DNA from: Anaeroglomus sp964630775
Lineage (GTDB): Bacteria > Planctomycetota > Phycisphaerae > Sedimentisphaerales > Anaerohalosphaeraceae
Reading direction: 5' to 3'
Assembly: GCA_964630775.1 (NCBI GenBank)
Contig: CAZVYY010000020.1
Location: 1 to 64,000 of the forward strand
Length of the DNA stretch: 64,000 bases
Shown here in pieces: positions 9,557-18,845 of the stretch; position 1 is the stretch's first letter, and each line of letters opens with the position of its first letter. The translations under genes were made by a program, and so were the position numbers. The notes under the pieces are model-generated. The model was given only the letters and a program-made list of their open reading frames with translations, did no database searches and had not been told where the DNA came from.

Positions 9557-10201
9557 TTACCGGATATTGCCAATCAGCTTTTCGAACAGGCCTTTTTCCG
9601 GGTTATAACTGAGCATTTCGCCGGCTTCGAGGTCGAAATACCAGCCGTGGATGGCGAGTTTGCCCTGTTCGACGCGGTCGGTAATCCAGGGGAATGTCAG
9701 CAGATTTTCAAGGGAAATCAGCATCGCGGCTTGTTCACAGGCTCGGCATTGCAGTTGGGGGGTTTTATCGGACAAGTCTTTGAGGACGGCGTGCTTGGCC
9801 GGGCGAGCGATATCGACCCAGTGGTCGATAAATTCACCAAATGGCGTCTGTTCGCTACTGCGCATCAGGGCGTCGATGCCGCCGCAGTGGGAATGGCCCA
9901 GGATGATAATATGCTCGACTTCCAGAAACCGCACGGCATATTCGAGGGCGGAGCTGACGCCATGAAAGTGGGTGTCGGGCTCATAGGGCGGGACCAGATT
10001 GGCGACATTCCGGATGACAAACAGGTCTCCGGGACGACAGTCGGTGACGATGGCCGGGTCCACGCGGGAGTCGCTGCAGCCGATGACGAGGACTTTGGGA
10101 GTTTGTTTGCGGCGGAGCTGGTCAAAAAGGGTGTCGTCTGAGTGGAAAAATTGCCGCTGGAAACGTCGAAATCCGCTGATGAGTTTCTGGATATCCTGCA
10201 T
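9557..10201 (-). CDS. Beta-class carbonic anhydrase
   Basis: A 214-residue cytoplasmic enzyme that interconverts carbon dioxide and bicarbonate. The zinc site is complete: Cys and the Asp/Arg dyad in GCSDSRVDP (about residues 41-49), and His/Cys in GHSHCGG (about 100-106). Length and motif spacing fit the bacterial Can/CynT clade. No cyanase gene is adjacent, so a housekeeping role is more likely than a cyanate operon role. Confidence 0.93.
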   Translation of the reverse strand: MQDIQKLISGFRRFQRQFFHSDDTLFDQLRRKQTPKVLVIGCSDSRVDPAIVTDCRPGDLFVIRNVANLVPPYEPDTHFHGVSSALEYAVRFLEVEHIIILGHSHCGGIDALMRSSEQTPFGEFIDHWVDIARPAKHAVLKDLSDKTPQLQCRACEQAAMLISLENLLTFPWITDRVEQGKLAIHGWYFDLEAGEMLSYNPEKGLFEKLIGNIR

Positions 10202-10365
10202 ATTCTATCAGCTCTTTATTTTGGCGTTGGTCAAAACAGTTCTTACCGGTATAATCATCGGCGGCGGATTGTACGGATTTTGGGTCCGTTGTCCACAAAA
10301 ATCAGAAAAAAAATCGAATCAGGAACAGACACAGGATTCCGTATAAATATGGAAATGCTGCATTG

Positions 10366-10983
10366 ATGATGTCTTTTTTGCTACAAACGGTTCTGGTTTC
10401 GTTATCCGGTGTGATGGCGCCGGGGGCGGTGACGGCGGCGACGCTGGCCCAGGGCGGCAAGGATCGCTGGGCGGGAACCTGGATTGCCATCGGGCATGGG
10501 ATTGTGGAAGTACCGCTGATCTTCCTGCTGATTCTGGGGCTGGGGACACTCTTGAAAACCAATGCCGCTGCGATCGCCATTGGCCTGATTGGCGGGCTGT
10601 TTTTGATTTACCTGGGGGTGATGACGATTCGGGAGATGTTCGGGCCGCCGCAAAGTGCGTCTGCTGCCAGACTATCCAAACCGGTTTTGACCGGGATGGC
10701 CCTGTCGGCAACGAATCCGTATTTTCTGTTGTGGTGGGCGACGGTGGGATTGAACCTGGCGATGCAGGCCAATAATTCCGGGATTGTCGTGCTCAGTGCT
10801 TTTACGCTGGTTCACTGGTCCTGCGACCTGATCTGGCTGACGATTTTGTCATTTGGGGCGTTTCACGGAACCACGCTGCTGGGTGCCAAAAAACAACAGG
10901 TCATTCTTGCCTTTTGCGGCGTTGTGATGGCAGGCTTCGGCGTCAAATTCATCTTTGACGCCATCTGCCGCATCGCCGCATGA
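10366..10983 (+). CDS. LysE/RhtB family exporter
   Basis: About 205 residues with six hydrophobic segments. The opening GVMAPGAVTAATLAQG resembles the LysE family N-terminus (SPGP motif region), and GGLFLIYLGVMTIREM and LSATNPYFLLWWATVG match the second half of the family. Amino-acid or small-metabolite export is expected; the substrate cannot be read. The frame also opens with a TTG at 10363, but ATG at 10366 with upstream GGAAA is preferred. It is convergent with the YihY gene. Confidence 0.85.
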   Translation: MMSFLLQTVLVSLSGVMAPGAVTAATLAQGGKDRWAGTWIAIGHGIVEVPLIFLLILGLGTLLKTNAAAIAIGLIGGLFLIYLGVMTIREMFGPPQSASAARLSKPVLTGMALSATNPYFLLWWATVGLNLAMQANNSGIVVLSAFTLVHWSCDLIWLTILSFGAFHGTTLLGAKKQQVILAFCGVVMAGFGVKFIFDAICRIAA

Positions 10984-11007
10984 CAACTGGCACCGCTTTT
11001 GCCGCTG

Positions 11008-12351
11008 CTACAGGATATCTTTCAGGTGATGCCTGGATAATTCCGTACGCAACTGGGTAAGAATTTCCTGCAGTTTGGGGTTTTGTGTTTTGAAGGACGA
11101 CTGTTCGACAGCCAGGCTGATATCGGCCAGTGTAATATGGGTTCCATCGGTGGAGGGGACATAGCCGACAATCGGATCGGCGGTCTTGCACAGCAGTCCG
11201 GCGCGGGTCATATTGTCCAGAATCCGCTCGATAAATTCGGCATCAAGGGTGGTTACTTCAGCGATTTCAACGGCCGTAATGGGTTTGCGGTTTTTGTCCT
11301 CGAAGGCCGCCAGCACCTCCTGCATAATCTGGATGACGGCCTGCTCGGTGGCGACAAAGCTGGCCTGCCGCTGGCGGAGATAGGCCAGCTGCTCGGCCCG
11401 GTCCAGCGAATGGACATGCTGGGAGGCATAGGTCAGTTGAAGCCCAATCAGCACGATCCACCAGATGATATAAATCCAGAAGACCGTCAGGGGAATCAAT
11501 CCCATGATGCCGTAAATGGATTGATAGGGAATCAGCTTGGTGACATAGATGCCAAAACCGAATTTGGCCGCCGTCCACAGGACCGCGGCGATGAATGCCC
11601 CGAATAACGCGGGGAGGGTTTTGACCCGCGCATTGGGAATAAAGGCATACAGGCAGAAAATCAGGACCACACTGATAATGAAGCTGAACAGCGGTCGGAC
11701 AAAATGGAGGGCGCTGAACTCGAGTACTTTGGTAATCGTCGGATGTGTGCTCAGATAGATGCCCAGGCCCAGCAGCAGCGGCCCCAGCGTCAGCATCGTC
11801 CAGTAGTTGATCACACGATGCAGATAATCCCGGCTGCGGGGCACGCCCCAGATGCTGTTGAAGGCTTTTTCGATGGTCGTCAACAGGCCAATGGCCGCCC
11901 AGATGACCAGCACGCCACCGATAAAGGTAATCGCGCCGGTGTTGAGATTCGACATGGCCTGGCCCGTGATTTCGTCAATTTTTGCGGCCAGGGTAATCGG
12001 GGCATGGCCGGGAATATCCGAAGGATAAGTAATCTGGGTCAGGTTCATCTGCTCATAGACCAGATGCTTGACTTTGTCGCCCATATTCTTATAGGCCGGG
12101 AACATCTGAAAGACCATCAGCATCACAATCGCCAGCGGCACCACACCGAAGATGGTATGGTAGGCTAATGCCGCGGCCTGGGTGCCGCAGCGGTTGAGCG
12201 TCAGCAGGCGGACACACTGCCGCAGGACATGCAGCAGCAATACGAGCCTGTTTTTCTCATGGGCCGAGTCGGCGGACCAGAATGACAGCCAGCCGAGCCA
12301 CTTGTGCCTGATTCGGGGCTTAGCCTGCGATTGGGGTGCCTGTTCGTTCAT
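11008..12351 (-). CDS. YihY/BrkB family membrane protein with C-terminal winged-helix region
   Basis: A 447-residue protein. Residues about 35-310 form the six-helix YihY/BrkB domain (LAYHTIFGVVPLAIVMLMVF, then FNSIWGV, then YIIWWIVLIGLQL). The old name RNase BN is not supported for this family. The last 130 residues are soluble and end in a region (ITAVEIAEVTTLDAEFIERILDNMTRAGLL) that looks like a winged helix, as in some longer family members. The start codon overlaps the stop of the AsmA-like gene (TAATG), so the two are translationally coupled. Confidence 0.88.
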   Translation of the reverse strand: MNEQAPQSQAKPRIRHKWLGWLSFWSADSAHEKNRLVLLLHVLRQCVRLLTLNRCGTQAAALAYHTIFGVVPLAIVMLMVFQMFPAYKNMGDKVKHLVYEQMNLTQITYPSDIPGHAPITLAAKIDEITGQAMSNLNTGAITFIGGVLVIWAAIGLLTTIEKAFNSIWGVPRSRDYLHRVINYWTMLTLGPLLLGLGIYLSTHPTITKVLEFSALHFVRPLFSFIISVVLIFCLYAFIPNARVKTLPALFGAFIAAVLWTAAKFGFGIYVTKLIPYQSIYGIMGLIPLTVFWIYIIWWIVLIGLQLTYASQHVHSLDRAEQLAYLRQRQASFVATEQAVIQIMQEVLAAFEDKNRKPITAVEIAEVTTLDAEFIERILDNMTRAGLLCKTADPIVGYVPSTDGTHITLADISLAVEQSSFKTQNPKLQEILTQLRTELSRHHLKDIL

Positions 12352-15056
12352 TATTTCTTTCCTTTATTAAAAAGCCCGTCGAGTGCATCCAGACCTTTTT
12401 CGATCGCTTCTTTGGTTTTCTCATCCTTGACGGGAATCTGCTCTTTGATCTGTTCGGTGATATTGCCCATCAGGAATTTGCCGGCATCCAGTTGAGGATT
12501 TTCAACCGTACCGGCCAGCGGCACCACCACCATCTTTGCATCGGCAGCCTTGCTGGTCGGGGCCTTGACATTCATGCTCAATACTTTACTCATCAGGTCA
12601 ATGGTCCCGCCGAAATGAATTCCCCACGTCCGGCCAAACATCAGCGGCATATCGTCATATTTCACCAGGCCGTTTTTGACGGTAAAGGGCGAGGCGGGAA
12701 TTGAAAACAGATTCATTCCATCATCCCGCATGGCTTCTTTGATGACCGCCAGAAGTTTGCTGGTCAGCTTGACATCGGTCATGCCCACGGTGCCTTCGAT
12801 ATTGATATCTTTGGGAGTACCGCCTCCCAGCGGAATGACCAGCGTCGTGCACGACAGGTTGGCTGTGCCGCTGACGTTGGAGCTTTTGGCAAAAATCGGA
12901 TTGAGATATTGCAGCAGGTTGGCGCTGATGACATCATCAATTTTGACATTTTCGACCACGGCCGCGGGCTGACGCAGTTTGAGCACCATGGGCTTCTGGG
13001 CGAGGTTGACATCGCCGGCAAACCGCACCTTGCCTCCGTTGACGTCGGCATCGGGCAGGTCAATGGCCGCCTGTCCCTGTTTAACGTTGAGTTTCAGTTC
13101 GGTGGCGCCGAATTTGAGGCCTTTAAAGTCGGCCTTCTGGAAACCGAGTGCGGCGTTGGCATTGAGATTGGCCAGCATCGCGTTGGGATCGTTGGACGGA
13201 TAGGTCGAAGCGAAGGTGATTTTGTCGCTGCGTTTGCCTTCCATCGCCAGCCCTTCCGGCAAGAAGGGTTTGGCCATTGCGGTGACGTCTTTCCAGTCGT
13301 AGTCGGCTTCAATATCGCCGGCCAGCGCCGTCTTTGCCTGGTCAGGCTTTTGCGAGACCGTACCTTTGAAGATCATCAGCGACTGGGCTTTTTTGCCTTC
13401 GAGATCGAATTTGGTCGCAAACGCCTTTGTCGTGGGGTTGACGGTTCCGCTGGCCACCAGCGTCAGGGTATCCTGGGTAAACGGGGCTTCAGTGCCCTGC
13501 CCGATGGAGAGTTTCTGAATCTCGGTCTTATCGGTACGGAAGGCGATGTCGGAACCCTGCGGCTTGACATCGATGACCGAATTGAGATTGCCGGCCAGCG
13601 TCAAATCCGCCGGAAGACTGTCGGCGGCGAAGACTTTGGCCAAATCGAGGGCTTTTTTCAAATCCAGTTTTACATCCGCCTGAGCGGAAAGCTGGGTCAT
13701 CTTTTCAGGATCCAGCGGCATCGACAGGGATTTAACGACAACCTTGCCCGCATCAAGTGTGGCATCGACGGAGTTGGCCTTCAACAGCTTGGCGGCACCG
13801 TCGTGAACGATGTCATAATTGATTTTTACTGCCGACGGCGGCATCTTATTGGTACCTTTGGCCACGGCTAAGTTCTGAAAATCGGCAGAGCCTGCTGCGG
13901 CAATCGTATCGCCTTTGAGCGCGACCGAGCCTGCGGCATTGAGCGAGCCGGCCAGCTTGTAGCCGGCCATATCGGTAAACTGGGCCGCGAAGGACTGGAC
14001 GCCGGCCAGGTCCGCCTTGGCCTGATAGGTCAACTGCTCCAGATCGCCTTTGCAATTGGCGGTGCAGAACGACGAATCGACATTGACGTTGTCGATGCGA
14101 ATTTTGTTGTCAATCATAGCGGCCAGGGCCTTGATTTTCACGGGCTTTTCCAGCGTGGTGGTCTTGCCGTCAAGGGTCTGCTTGAAATTCTCGATGGTAG
14201 CGTCGGCGGCAATCTTTTCGAACTGGCCGTCGTTGAGCTTGACATCGGCCTTGGCGTTCAGCAGGCCGGCGATATCAACTTTCTGTCCGGCCAGCGCCAG
14301 CAGCGGCTTGAAATCTTCGAGCTTGAGGTTGACCAGTTCCACCTGGACATCGCCGCTGGTACCCTTGAGGGTCAACTCTTTGGAGGGCGTTACGGTGCCT
14401 TGAGCCTTGACGTCGCCCTGCTGGCCCATGCCTCCCACGGCCATCGCAAAGGACAGCTTCGAGGCCTGGCCCAGGGGATTGATATCCACCTGCGAGGAGA
14501 TGTTTTTGAATTCGAGCCGCTGCGGGGGATTGTCCGTGCGAATCGCCACGGTTCCTTCACGCAACTGAAGGGCCAGCTTTTCCAGCGGCAGCGCAACCGG
14601 CTGAGCAGGTGCGGATGGGCCGGATGGTTTTTCAGGTTCGGTCGGTGCGGTCTTCTGCGGCAGCTCTTTGACCAGAATATCCACCTGGGGCTTATCGATC
14701 AGGCCGTCGATCAGATTGATCTGGCCGCGGAGCAGGGACGATAATTTCGGATTCAGACGTACTTCATTGACGCTGACGGAGGTGTCGCCGGTGCTGTCTT
14801 TGAAGGTAACGCCGGACAGCTTCAGGCCGGAAAACCAGCTCAGCGACAGGTCTTTGATTTGAACGTCGCCATCGGTGGCATTATTAATCTGGCTGACAAC
14901 AATCTGCCTGCCCAGCGAGGTGGAAATCAGCGTCGGCAGCAGGGCCACCAGCAGAATCAGGACGGCAATCAGGATGCAGACGGCCCAGATGATTTTTTTC
15001 AGAAGTGAACGTTTCTTTGGCGTAACAGTTTCGGATTGATTCTTCTTTTCTTCCAT
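12351..15056 (-). CDS. AsmA-like exported protein
   Basis: About 901 residues. One N-terminal membrane helix (LLKKIIWAVCILIAVLILLVALL) is followed by a long periplasmic region rich in short beta strands, with AsmA signatures such as ISGDVQIKDLSLSWFSGLKL-type text near the N-terminus and a C-terminal AsmA_2-like segment (ISANLLQYLNPIF..., GTIDLMSKVLSMNVK). Family members are thought to move or tether phospholipid between envelope membranes. The preferred ATG at 15056 follows GGGAG; an upstream ATG at 15074 lacks a site. It sits between frr and the yihY-like gene. Confidence 0.8.
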   Translation of the reverse strand: MEEKKNQSETVTPKKRSLLKKIIWAVCILIAVLILLVALLPTLISTSLGRQIVVSQINNATDGDVQIKDLSLSWFSGLKLSGVTFKDSTGDTSVSVNEVRLNPKLSSLLRGQINLIDGLIDKPQVDILVKELPQKTAPTEPEKPSGPSAPAQPVALPLEKLALQLREGTVAIRTDNPPQRLEFKNISSQVDINPLGQASKLSFAMAVGGMGQQGDVKAQGTVTPSKELTLKGTSGDVQVELVNLKLEDFKPLLALAGQKVDIAGLLNAKADVKLNDGQFEKIAADATIENFKQTLDGKTTTLEKPVKIKALAAMIDNKIRIDNVNVDSSFCTANCKGDLEQLTYQAKADLAGVQSFAAQFTDMAGYKLAGSLNAAGSVALKGDTIAAAGSADFQNLAVAKGTNKMPPSAVKINYDIVHDGAAKLLKANSVDATLDAGKVVVKSLSMPLDPEKMTQLSAQADVKLDLKKALDLAKVFAADSLPADLTLAGNLNSVIDVKPQGSDIAFRTDKTEIQKLSIGQGTEAPFTQDTLTLVASGTVNPTTKAFATKFDLEGKKAQSLMIFKGTVSQKPDQAKTALAGDIEADYDWKDVTAMAKPFLPEGLAMEGKRSDKITFASTYPSNDPNAMLANLNANAALGFQKADFKGLKFGATELKLNVKQGQAAIDLPDADVNGGKVRFAGDVNLAQKPMVLKLRQPAAVVENVKIDDVISANLLQYLNPIFAKSSNVSGTANLSCTTLVIPLGGGTPKDINIEGTVGMTDVKLTSKLLAVIKEAMRDDGMNLFSIPASPFTVKNGLVKYDDMPLMFGRTWGIHFGGTIDLMSKVLSMNVKAPTSKAADAKMVVVPLAGTVENPQLDAGKFLMGNITEQIKEQIPVKDEKTKEAIEKGLDALDGLFNKGKK

Positions 15057-15141
15057 GATAGAACTCCCACACATTTGGCCAACAGCACCGCCGGTACGGA
15101 AAAGGGGCGCGGAGGAAAGACCGCCGCGCCGCCGGATTGTT

Positions 15142-15702
15142 TTAGCTGTTCATGATTTCTTCGGATTTGGATTTGACCAACTGATCGAGCTGATCGACGT
15201 ATTTTTTGGTTAAATCATCGGCTTCTTTCTTGCCTTTGTCGCGTTCATCTTCGGTGATTTGCTTGGCTTTTTCGGCATCTTCAAGCTGCTTGATGGCGTC
15301 GCGGCGGATGTTGCGCACGCTGACTTTGTGCCGTTCGCCGAGCTGTTTGACCTGGTTGACGATCTGCTTGCGGCGTTCTTCGCTCAGCGGCGGGATATTC
15401 AGGCGAATCATCTTGCCGTCCATAATCGGGGCCAGACTCAGTTCGCTAGCCTTGATGGATTTTTCGATATCCTTCAGGCAGCCGATATCAAAGGGCTTGA
15501 TGACCAGCATCGCCGGCTCCGGACAGGCAATCGCAGCAAGCTGCTTGAGCGGGGTCGGGGTGCCGTAATAATCGACCATGAGGTTTTCCACCAGTCCCGG
15601 CGAGGCCCGTCCGGTACGAATCTGCCGAAGTTCGTTTTTCATAACTTCGATGGTTTTTTCCATGCTTTTCTCGTGCTGTGCTAAAATCGCTTTGGCAGAC
15701 AT
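15142..15702 (-). CDS. frr: Ribosome recycling factor
   Basis: A 186-residue protein, the normal size. The motif ELRQIRTGRASPGLVENL (about 24-41), the tip region with DYYGTPTPLKQLA, and the C-terminal IRRDAIKQLEDAEK stretch are all diagnostic. It splits post-termination ribosomes together with EF-G. An upstream in-frame ATG would add 14 residues, but the ATG at 15702 has GGAG at good spacing. It follows pyrH by 50 bases, as in many bacteria. Confidence 0.97.
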   Translation of the reverse strand: MSAKAILAQHEKSMEKTIEVMKNELRQIRTGRASPGLVENLMVDYYGTPTPLKQLAAIACPEPAMLVIKPFDIGCLKDIEKSIKASELSLAPIMDGKMIRLNIPPLSEERRKQIVNQVKQLGERHKVSVRNIRRDAIKQLEDAEKAKQITEDERDKGKKEADDLTKKYVDQLDQLVKSKSEEIMNS

Positions 15703-15752
15703 AATCTGTACTCCAAAAATCAGTTGCTGTCCACGCGGGGACACATTGTCTA

Positions 15753-16475
15753 TTATTCGGTTATAATCGTGCCGACTTTTTCGCCGCGAAAGGCGCGGGT
15801 GATATTACCGTCCACGAAGATATTGAGAACCACAATCGGAATTTTGTTTTCCCAGCAGAGGCTGACGGCGGCCGGGTCCATGACCTTAAGATTTTTCTGC
15901 AGGACCTCGTGATAGGTCAGCTTCTCGATCATCTGGGCGTCGGGGTTTTTCCTGGGGTCATCGGTGTAAACGCCATCGACCTTGGTGGCTTTAATCATCA
16001 GGTCGGCGCCGATTTCCGAGGCACGCAGGGCCGCACAGGTATCGGTTGAGAAAAACGGATTGCCCGTCCCGCCGGCCAGGATGGTCACACGCCCTTTTTC
16101 GAGATGGCGGATGGCCCGGCGGCGAATGAACGGCTCGCAAATCTGCGAGACTTCGATGGCGCTGCACACACGAGTCGGCTGGCCCAGTTTTTCCAGCGTC
16201 TCCTGCAGGGCACAGGCGTTGATGACGGTGGCCAGCATGCCCATATAATCGGCGGTCGTGCGGGGGATGTGGCTGTTCTGGGAGAACGTGGCGCCGCGGA
16301 GAAAATTGCCGCCGCCGACGACAATGGCCACCTGCGGCCCGAGTTTGCAGATGCGGGTAATCCGCTCGGCAATGGACTCCACCGCATCGCCTTCGATGCC
16401 GAATCCGCCGGGCTTGCAGAAACTTTCGCCGGACAACTTTAAAAGGACTCGCTTATACTGTATTTTTTTATCCAT
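15753..16475 (-). CDS. pyrH: UMP kinase
   Basis: A 240-residue hexameric enzyme that phosphorylates UMP to UDP with ATP. It has LLKLSGESF at the N-terminus, VVGGGNFLRG near 60, an NA...LE segment (INACALQETLEKLG) and the ATP-site TKVDGVYTDDPRKNPDA near 175. The frame extends upstream to 16553, but the extra 26 residues are not family-like, so the ATG at 16475 is chosen. It precedes frr and follows tsf after a terminator, so it may have its own promoter. Confidence 0.96.
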   Translation of the reverse strand: MDKKIQYKRVLLKLSGESFCKPGGFGIEGDAVESIAERITRICKLGPQVAIVVGGGNFLRGATFSQNSHIPRTTADYMGMLATVINACALQETLEKLGQPTRVCSAIEVSQICEPFIRRRAIRHLEKGRVTILAGGTGNPFFSTDTCAALRASEIGADLMIKATKVDGVYTDDPRKNPDAQMIEKLTYHEVLQKNLKVMDPAAVSLCWENKIPIVVLNIFVDGNITRAFRGEKVGTIITE

Positions 16476-16549
16476 AAAGAAGGGTTCCAGGGTATTTCTA
16501 TAAATTCTATTTGCCATGATCTGTGTCGGCGAGACTAAACACCGCGACA

Positions 16550-16593
16550 ACAAACACTTGCTTTGCTCGCGGAATCATGATACTCACCGGGTA
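16550..16593. repeat. Dispersed repeat (CTCGCGGAAT family), diverged copy
   Basis: The run CACTTGCTTTGCTCGCGG followed by AATCATGATACTCACCGG resembles 57059-57103 and, in its second half, 20656-20683. It lies in the tsf-pyrH spacer. The match is imperfect and made by eye. Confidence 0.4.
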
Positions 16594-16644
16594 CAATCTC
16601 AATTCAACAGACCTTTTACGTCGGCTATATTACCACATTCCAAC

Positions 16645-16675
16645 AAAAAAGGCAACGTTTCCGTTGCCTTATTTT
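16645..16675 (-). terminator. Rho-independent terminator after tsf
   Basis: On the minus strand the stem GGCAACG/CGTTGCC (16651-16668) is followed by six T. It lies 10 bases past the tsf stop and separates rpsB-tsf from pyrH-frr. Confidence 0.8.
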
Positions 16676-16685
16676 ACCACAGGTT

Positions 16686-17546
16686 TTAGCCGATTTCAAA
16701 CCGGACAAACCGCTTTATCTTAGCGGTCCCCCCGGCGGCCTTGGCCACATCATTGAGGGCCTGAGTCACGGTCTTGGTATCGTCCTTGACAAAGGGCTGA
16801 TCGACCAGGCAGTTGTCCTTGAAGAATTTGGCCATCTTGCCATCGACAATCTTGTCCACCATATTGGCGGGTTTGTCTTTGACCTGTTCGGCGGCGATTT
16901 CCCGCTCGCGGGCCACGACCGCAGGATCCACGGAACTGCGATCCAGGGCGACAGGGTTAATCGCGGTGATGTGCATGGCGATATCGCTGGCGATGGTCTT
17001 GAGCGACTGGCCAACGGCATCACTGGAGGCTTCGATTTCGAGCATCGTGGCGACTTTGCTGTTAAAGTGAACATAGCTGCCGATGACGCCGGGGCCGGTC
17101 AGACGATACCGGATATAGTTGCCGACCTGGGTCTTTTCACCGGTCTTGCTGACCAGTTCGGTCATCAGGTCGCTGAATTTCTTGCCGTCACAGACACAGT
17201 CCATCAGGGCTTCGGCGCCCTGGTCCGCCGACACCGTCAGAGCACATTTCGACAGCGTTTCGCAGGCAGCTTTGAAGTCGTCGTTATTGGCCACAAAGTC
17301 CGTCTCGCAGCACAGCGTTGCCAGGGCCACGGTTTTGCCGTCGGCACTGACAGCGCGAACAATACGGCCTTCGGAGGTTTCTTTGTCGGCGCGTTTGGCC
17401 AGGGTGGCAAGACCTTTCTTGCGAAGCAGGTCCAGCGCCTTGTCCATGTCGCCGTTGGTTTCTTCCAGCGCCTTCTTGCAGTCCATCATTCCCTGACCGC
17501 TGAGCTTTCGCAACTTCATAACAACGGAAGCGGATATTTCTGTCAT
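16686..17546 (-). CDS. tsf: Translation elongation factor Ts
   Basis: A 286-residue protein that recycles EF-Tu by nucleotide exchange. The N-terminal UBA-like domain has KLSGQGMMDCKKALEETNGD (about 12-31), followed by a dimerisation core with CETDFVANN (about 79-87), the residues that reach the EF-Tu nucleotide site. The ATG at 17546 has GGGAGAA upstream; the frame continues to 17603 without family sequence. It is 93 bases behind rpsB. Confidence 0.97.
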   Translation of the reverse strand: MTEISASVVMKLRKLSGQGMMDCKKALEETNGDMDKALDLLRKKGLATLAKRADKETSEGRIVRAVSADGKTVALATLCCETDFVANNDDFKAACETLSKCALTVSADQGAEALMDCVCDGKKFSDLMTELVSKTGEKTQVGNYIRYRLTGPGVIGSYVHFNSKVATMLEIEASSDAVGQSLKTIASDIAMHITAINPVALDRSSVDPAVVAREREIAAEQVKDKPANMVDKIVDGKMAKFFKDNCLVDQPFVKDDTKTVTQALNDVAKAAGGTAKIKRFVRFEIG

Positions 17547-17639
17547 TGGTATTGTTCTCCCTATTTGGATGCGGGCCGGGACTATGGAAATCCCGGCCTG
17601 CAAAACAATTGATTTATCGTTTAACGGTGTAAACCGATA

Positions 17640-18467
17640 TTACTGGGCTGTTTCGGCCTGTGCTGCATCCGCAGCCTCAGCCGCCTGTTCTTCGCCTTCG
17701 CCGCCTTCACCGGCGCTGGCCAGGACCCGGCGACGCGAACGCTGCCGCGGCTGACGAGCCTGTGCGGACATCTCTTCGGGCTTGACCATGGTCTTGCCTT
17801 CGGCGACGGCCTGGGCCAGTTCGTTCATGATGATTTCGATGGCCTTGAGCGAGTCGTCATTGGCGGGGATGGCCACATCCACGGTATCCGGATCCGCATC
17901 GGTATCGATAACGCCGATGGTGGCGATGCCCAGCTTGCGGGCTTCACGCAGGGCAATGTACTCTTTGCGGACATCAATGGCCACGACGACACCCGGCACG
18001 CGGCCCATTTTGCGAATACCGCCGAGGTTTTCGGTGATTTTCTTGAGTTCCCGCTTCAGACGCGAACCCTGCTTTTTGCTTTCGGATTCCATCTGACCGC
18101 CGGCCATCATGCTTTCCAGCTCTTCCAGACGCTGCACGCGGGAGCGGATGGTACGGAAGTTGGTCAGGGTGCCGCCCAGCCAGCGTTCGCTGACATAGTG
18201 CATGCCGCAGGCTTCGGCCGCCGATTGAACGGCTTTTTGGGCCTGACGCTTGGTGCCGACAAACACCACATCCTTGCCGGATGCGACGATGCTGGCAATC
18301 AGCTTTTTGGCAATGAGGATGCCTTTGAGGGTTTCTTTGACGTTGATGATGTGAATCATCCCGCGTTTGCCGAAAATATAAGGAGCCATCTTGGGGTTCC
18401 AGCGGCTTGCGGCATGACCGAAGTGCACGCCCGCACTGATGAGTTCACGGGCCAGTTCCTTATTCAC
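17640..18467 (-). CDS. rpsB: Ribosomal protein S2
   Basis: A 275-residue ribosomal protein. The core matches S2: GVHFGHAASRWNPKMAPYIFG near residue 13, FVGTKRQAQ near 68 and RWLGGTLTNFRTI near 93. Residues after about 232 form an unusual tail, first basic (RQPRQRSRRR), then acidic and Ala-rich, which is longer than in E. coli S2 (241 residues). The start is GTG at 18467 behind GGAGGT. It is the first gene of the rpsB-tsf transcript. Confidence 0.97.
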   Translation of the reverse strand: MNKELARELISAGVHFGHAASRWNPKMAPYIFGKRGMIHIINVKETLKGILIAKKLIASIVASGKDVVFVGTKRQAQKAVQSAAEACGMHYVSERWLGGTLTNFRTIRSRVQRLEELESMMAGGQMESESKKQGSRLKRELKKITENLGGIRKMGRVPGVVVAIDVRKEYIALREARKLGIATIGVIDTDADPDTVDVAIPANDDSLKAIEIIMNELAQAVAEGKTMVKPEEMSAQARQPRQRSRRRVLASAGEGGEGEEQAAEAADAAQAETAQ

Positions 18468-18845
18468 AGAAACTTTACCTCCAAATTAGAAAAAGTTTTA
18501 GGTTCCCTGCCTGCCAACGCCGGCAGACAAGAGGGTCATAGATTACCTGACACAATCTCCTATGTCAAGCGATTTTCGGAAGATAAGAAAATAATATAGT
18601 ACTTTTGTATCTACTACAACCATTATATGGCAATGGGCACTATGATATGCGAAACAGAGATGAACCTACCCGTTTAATTTCAGAATAAATCTAAAACTTA
18701 ATTAGTCCCACTGCAACCTCCAGAGGCACTATTCAGACATTCTTAACCTTTTTATATATTATCCTCATAAAAAATATTATCTCTATTGTCTTCCCTTATT
18801 CATACTATTGTTTTAATTTTTATATTGGCGACCGTGTCCACATCT
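18468..18845. other. Intergenic region upstream of rpsB
   Basis: It holds the rpsB promoter (18540-18568) and about 70 bases of leader with an imperfect CTGCCGGC/GCCGGCAG-like stem near 18505-18530. The left half, toward the GH43 gene, is A/T-rich and shows no gene. Confidence 0.6.
18540..18568 (-). promoter_or_regulatory. Strong sigma-70-type promoter of rpsB-tsf
   Basis: On the minus strand TTGACA (18563-18568) and TAATCT (18540-18545) are separated by 17 bases, an almost consensus arrangement about 72 bases before the GTG start. Confidence 0.75.
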
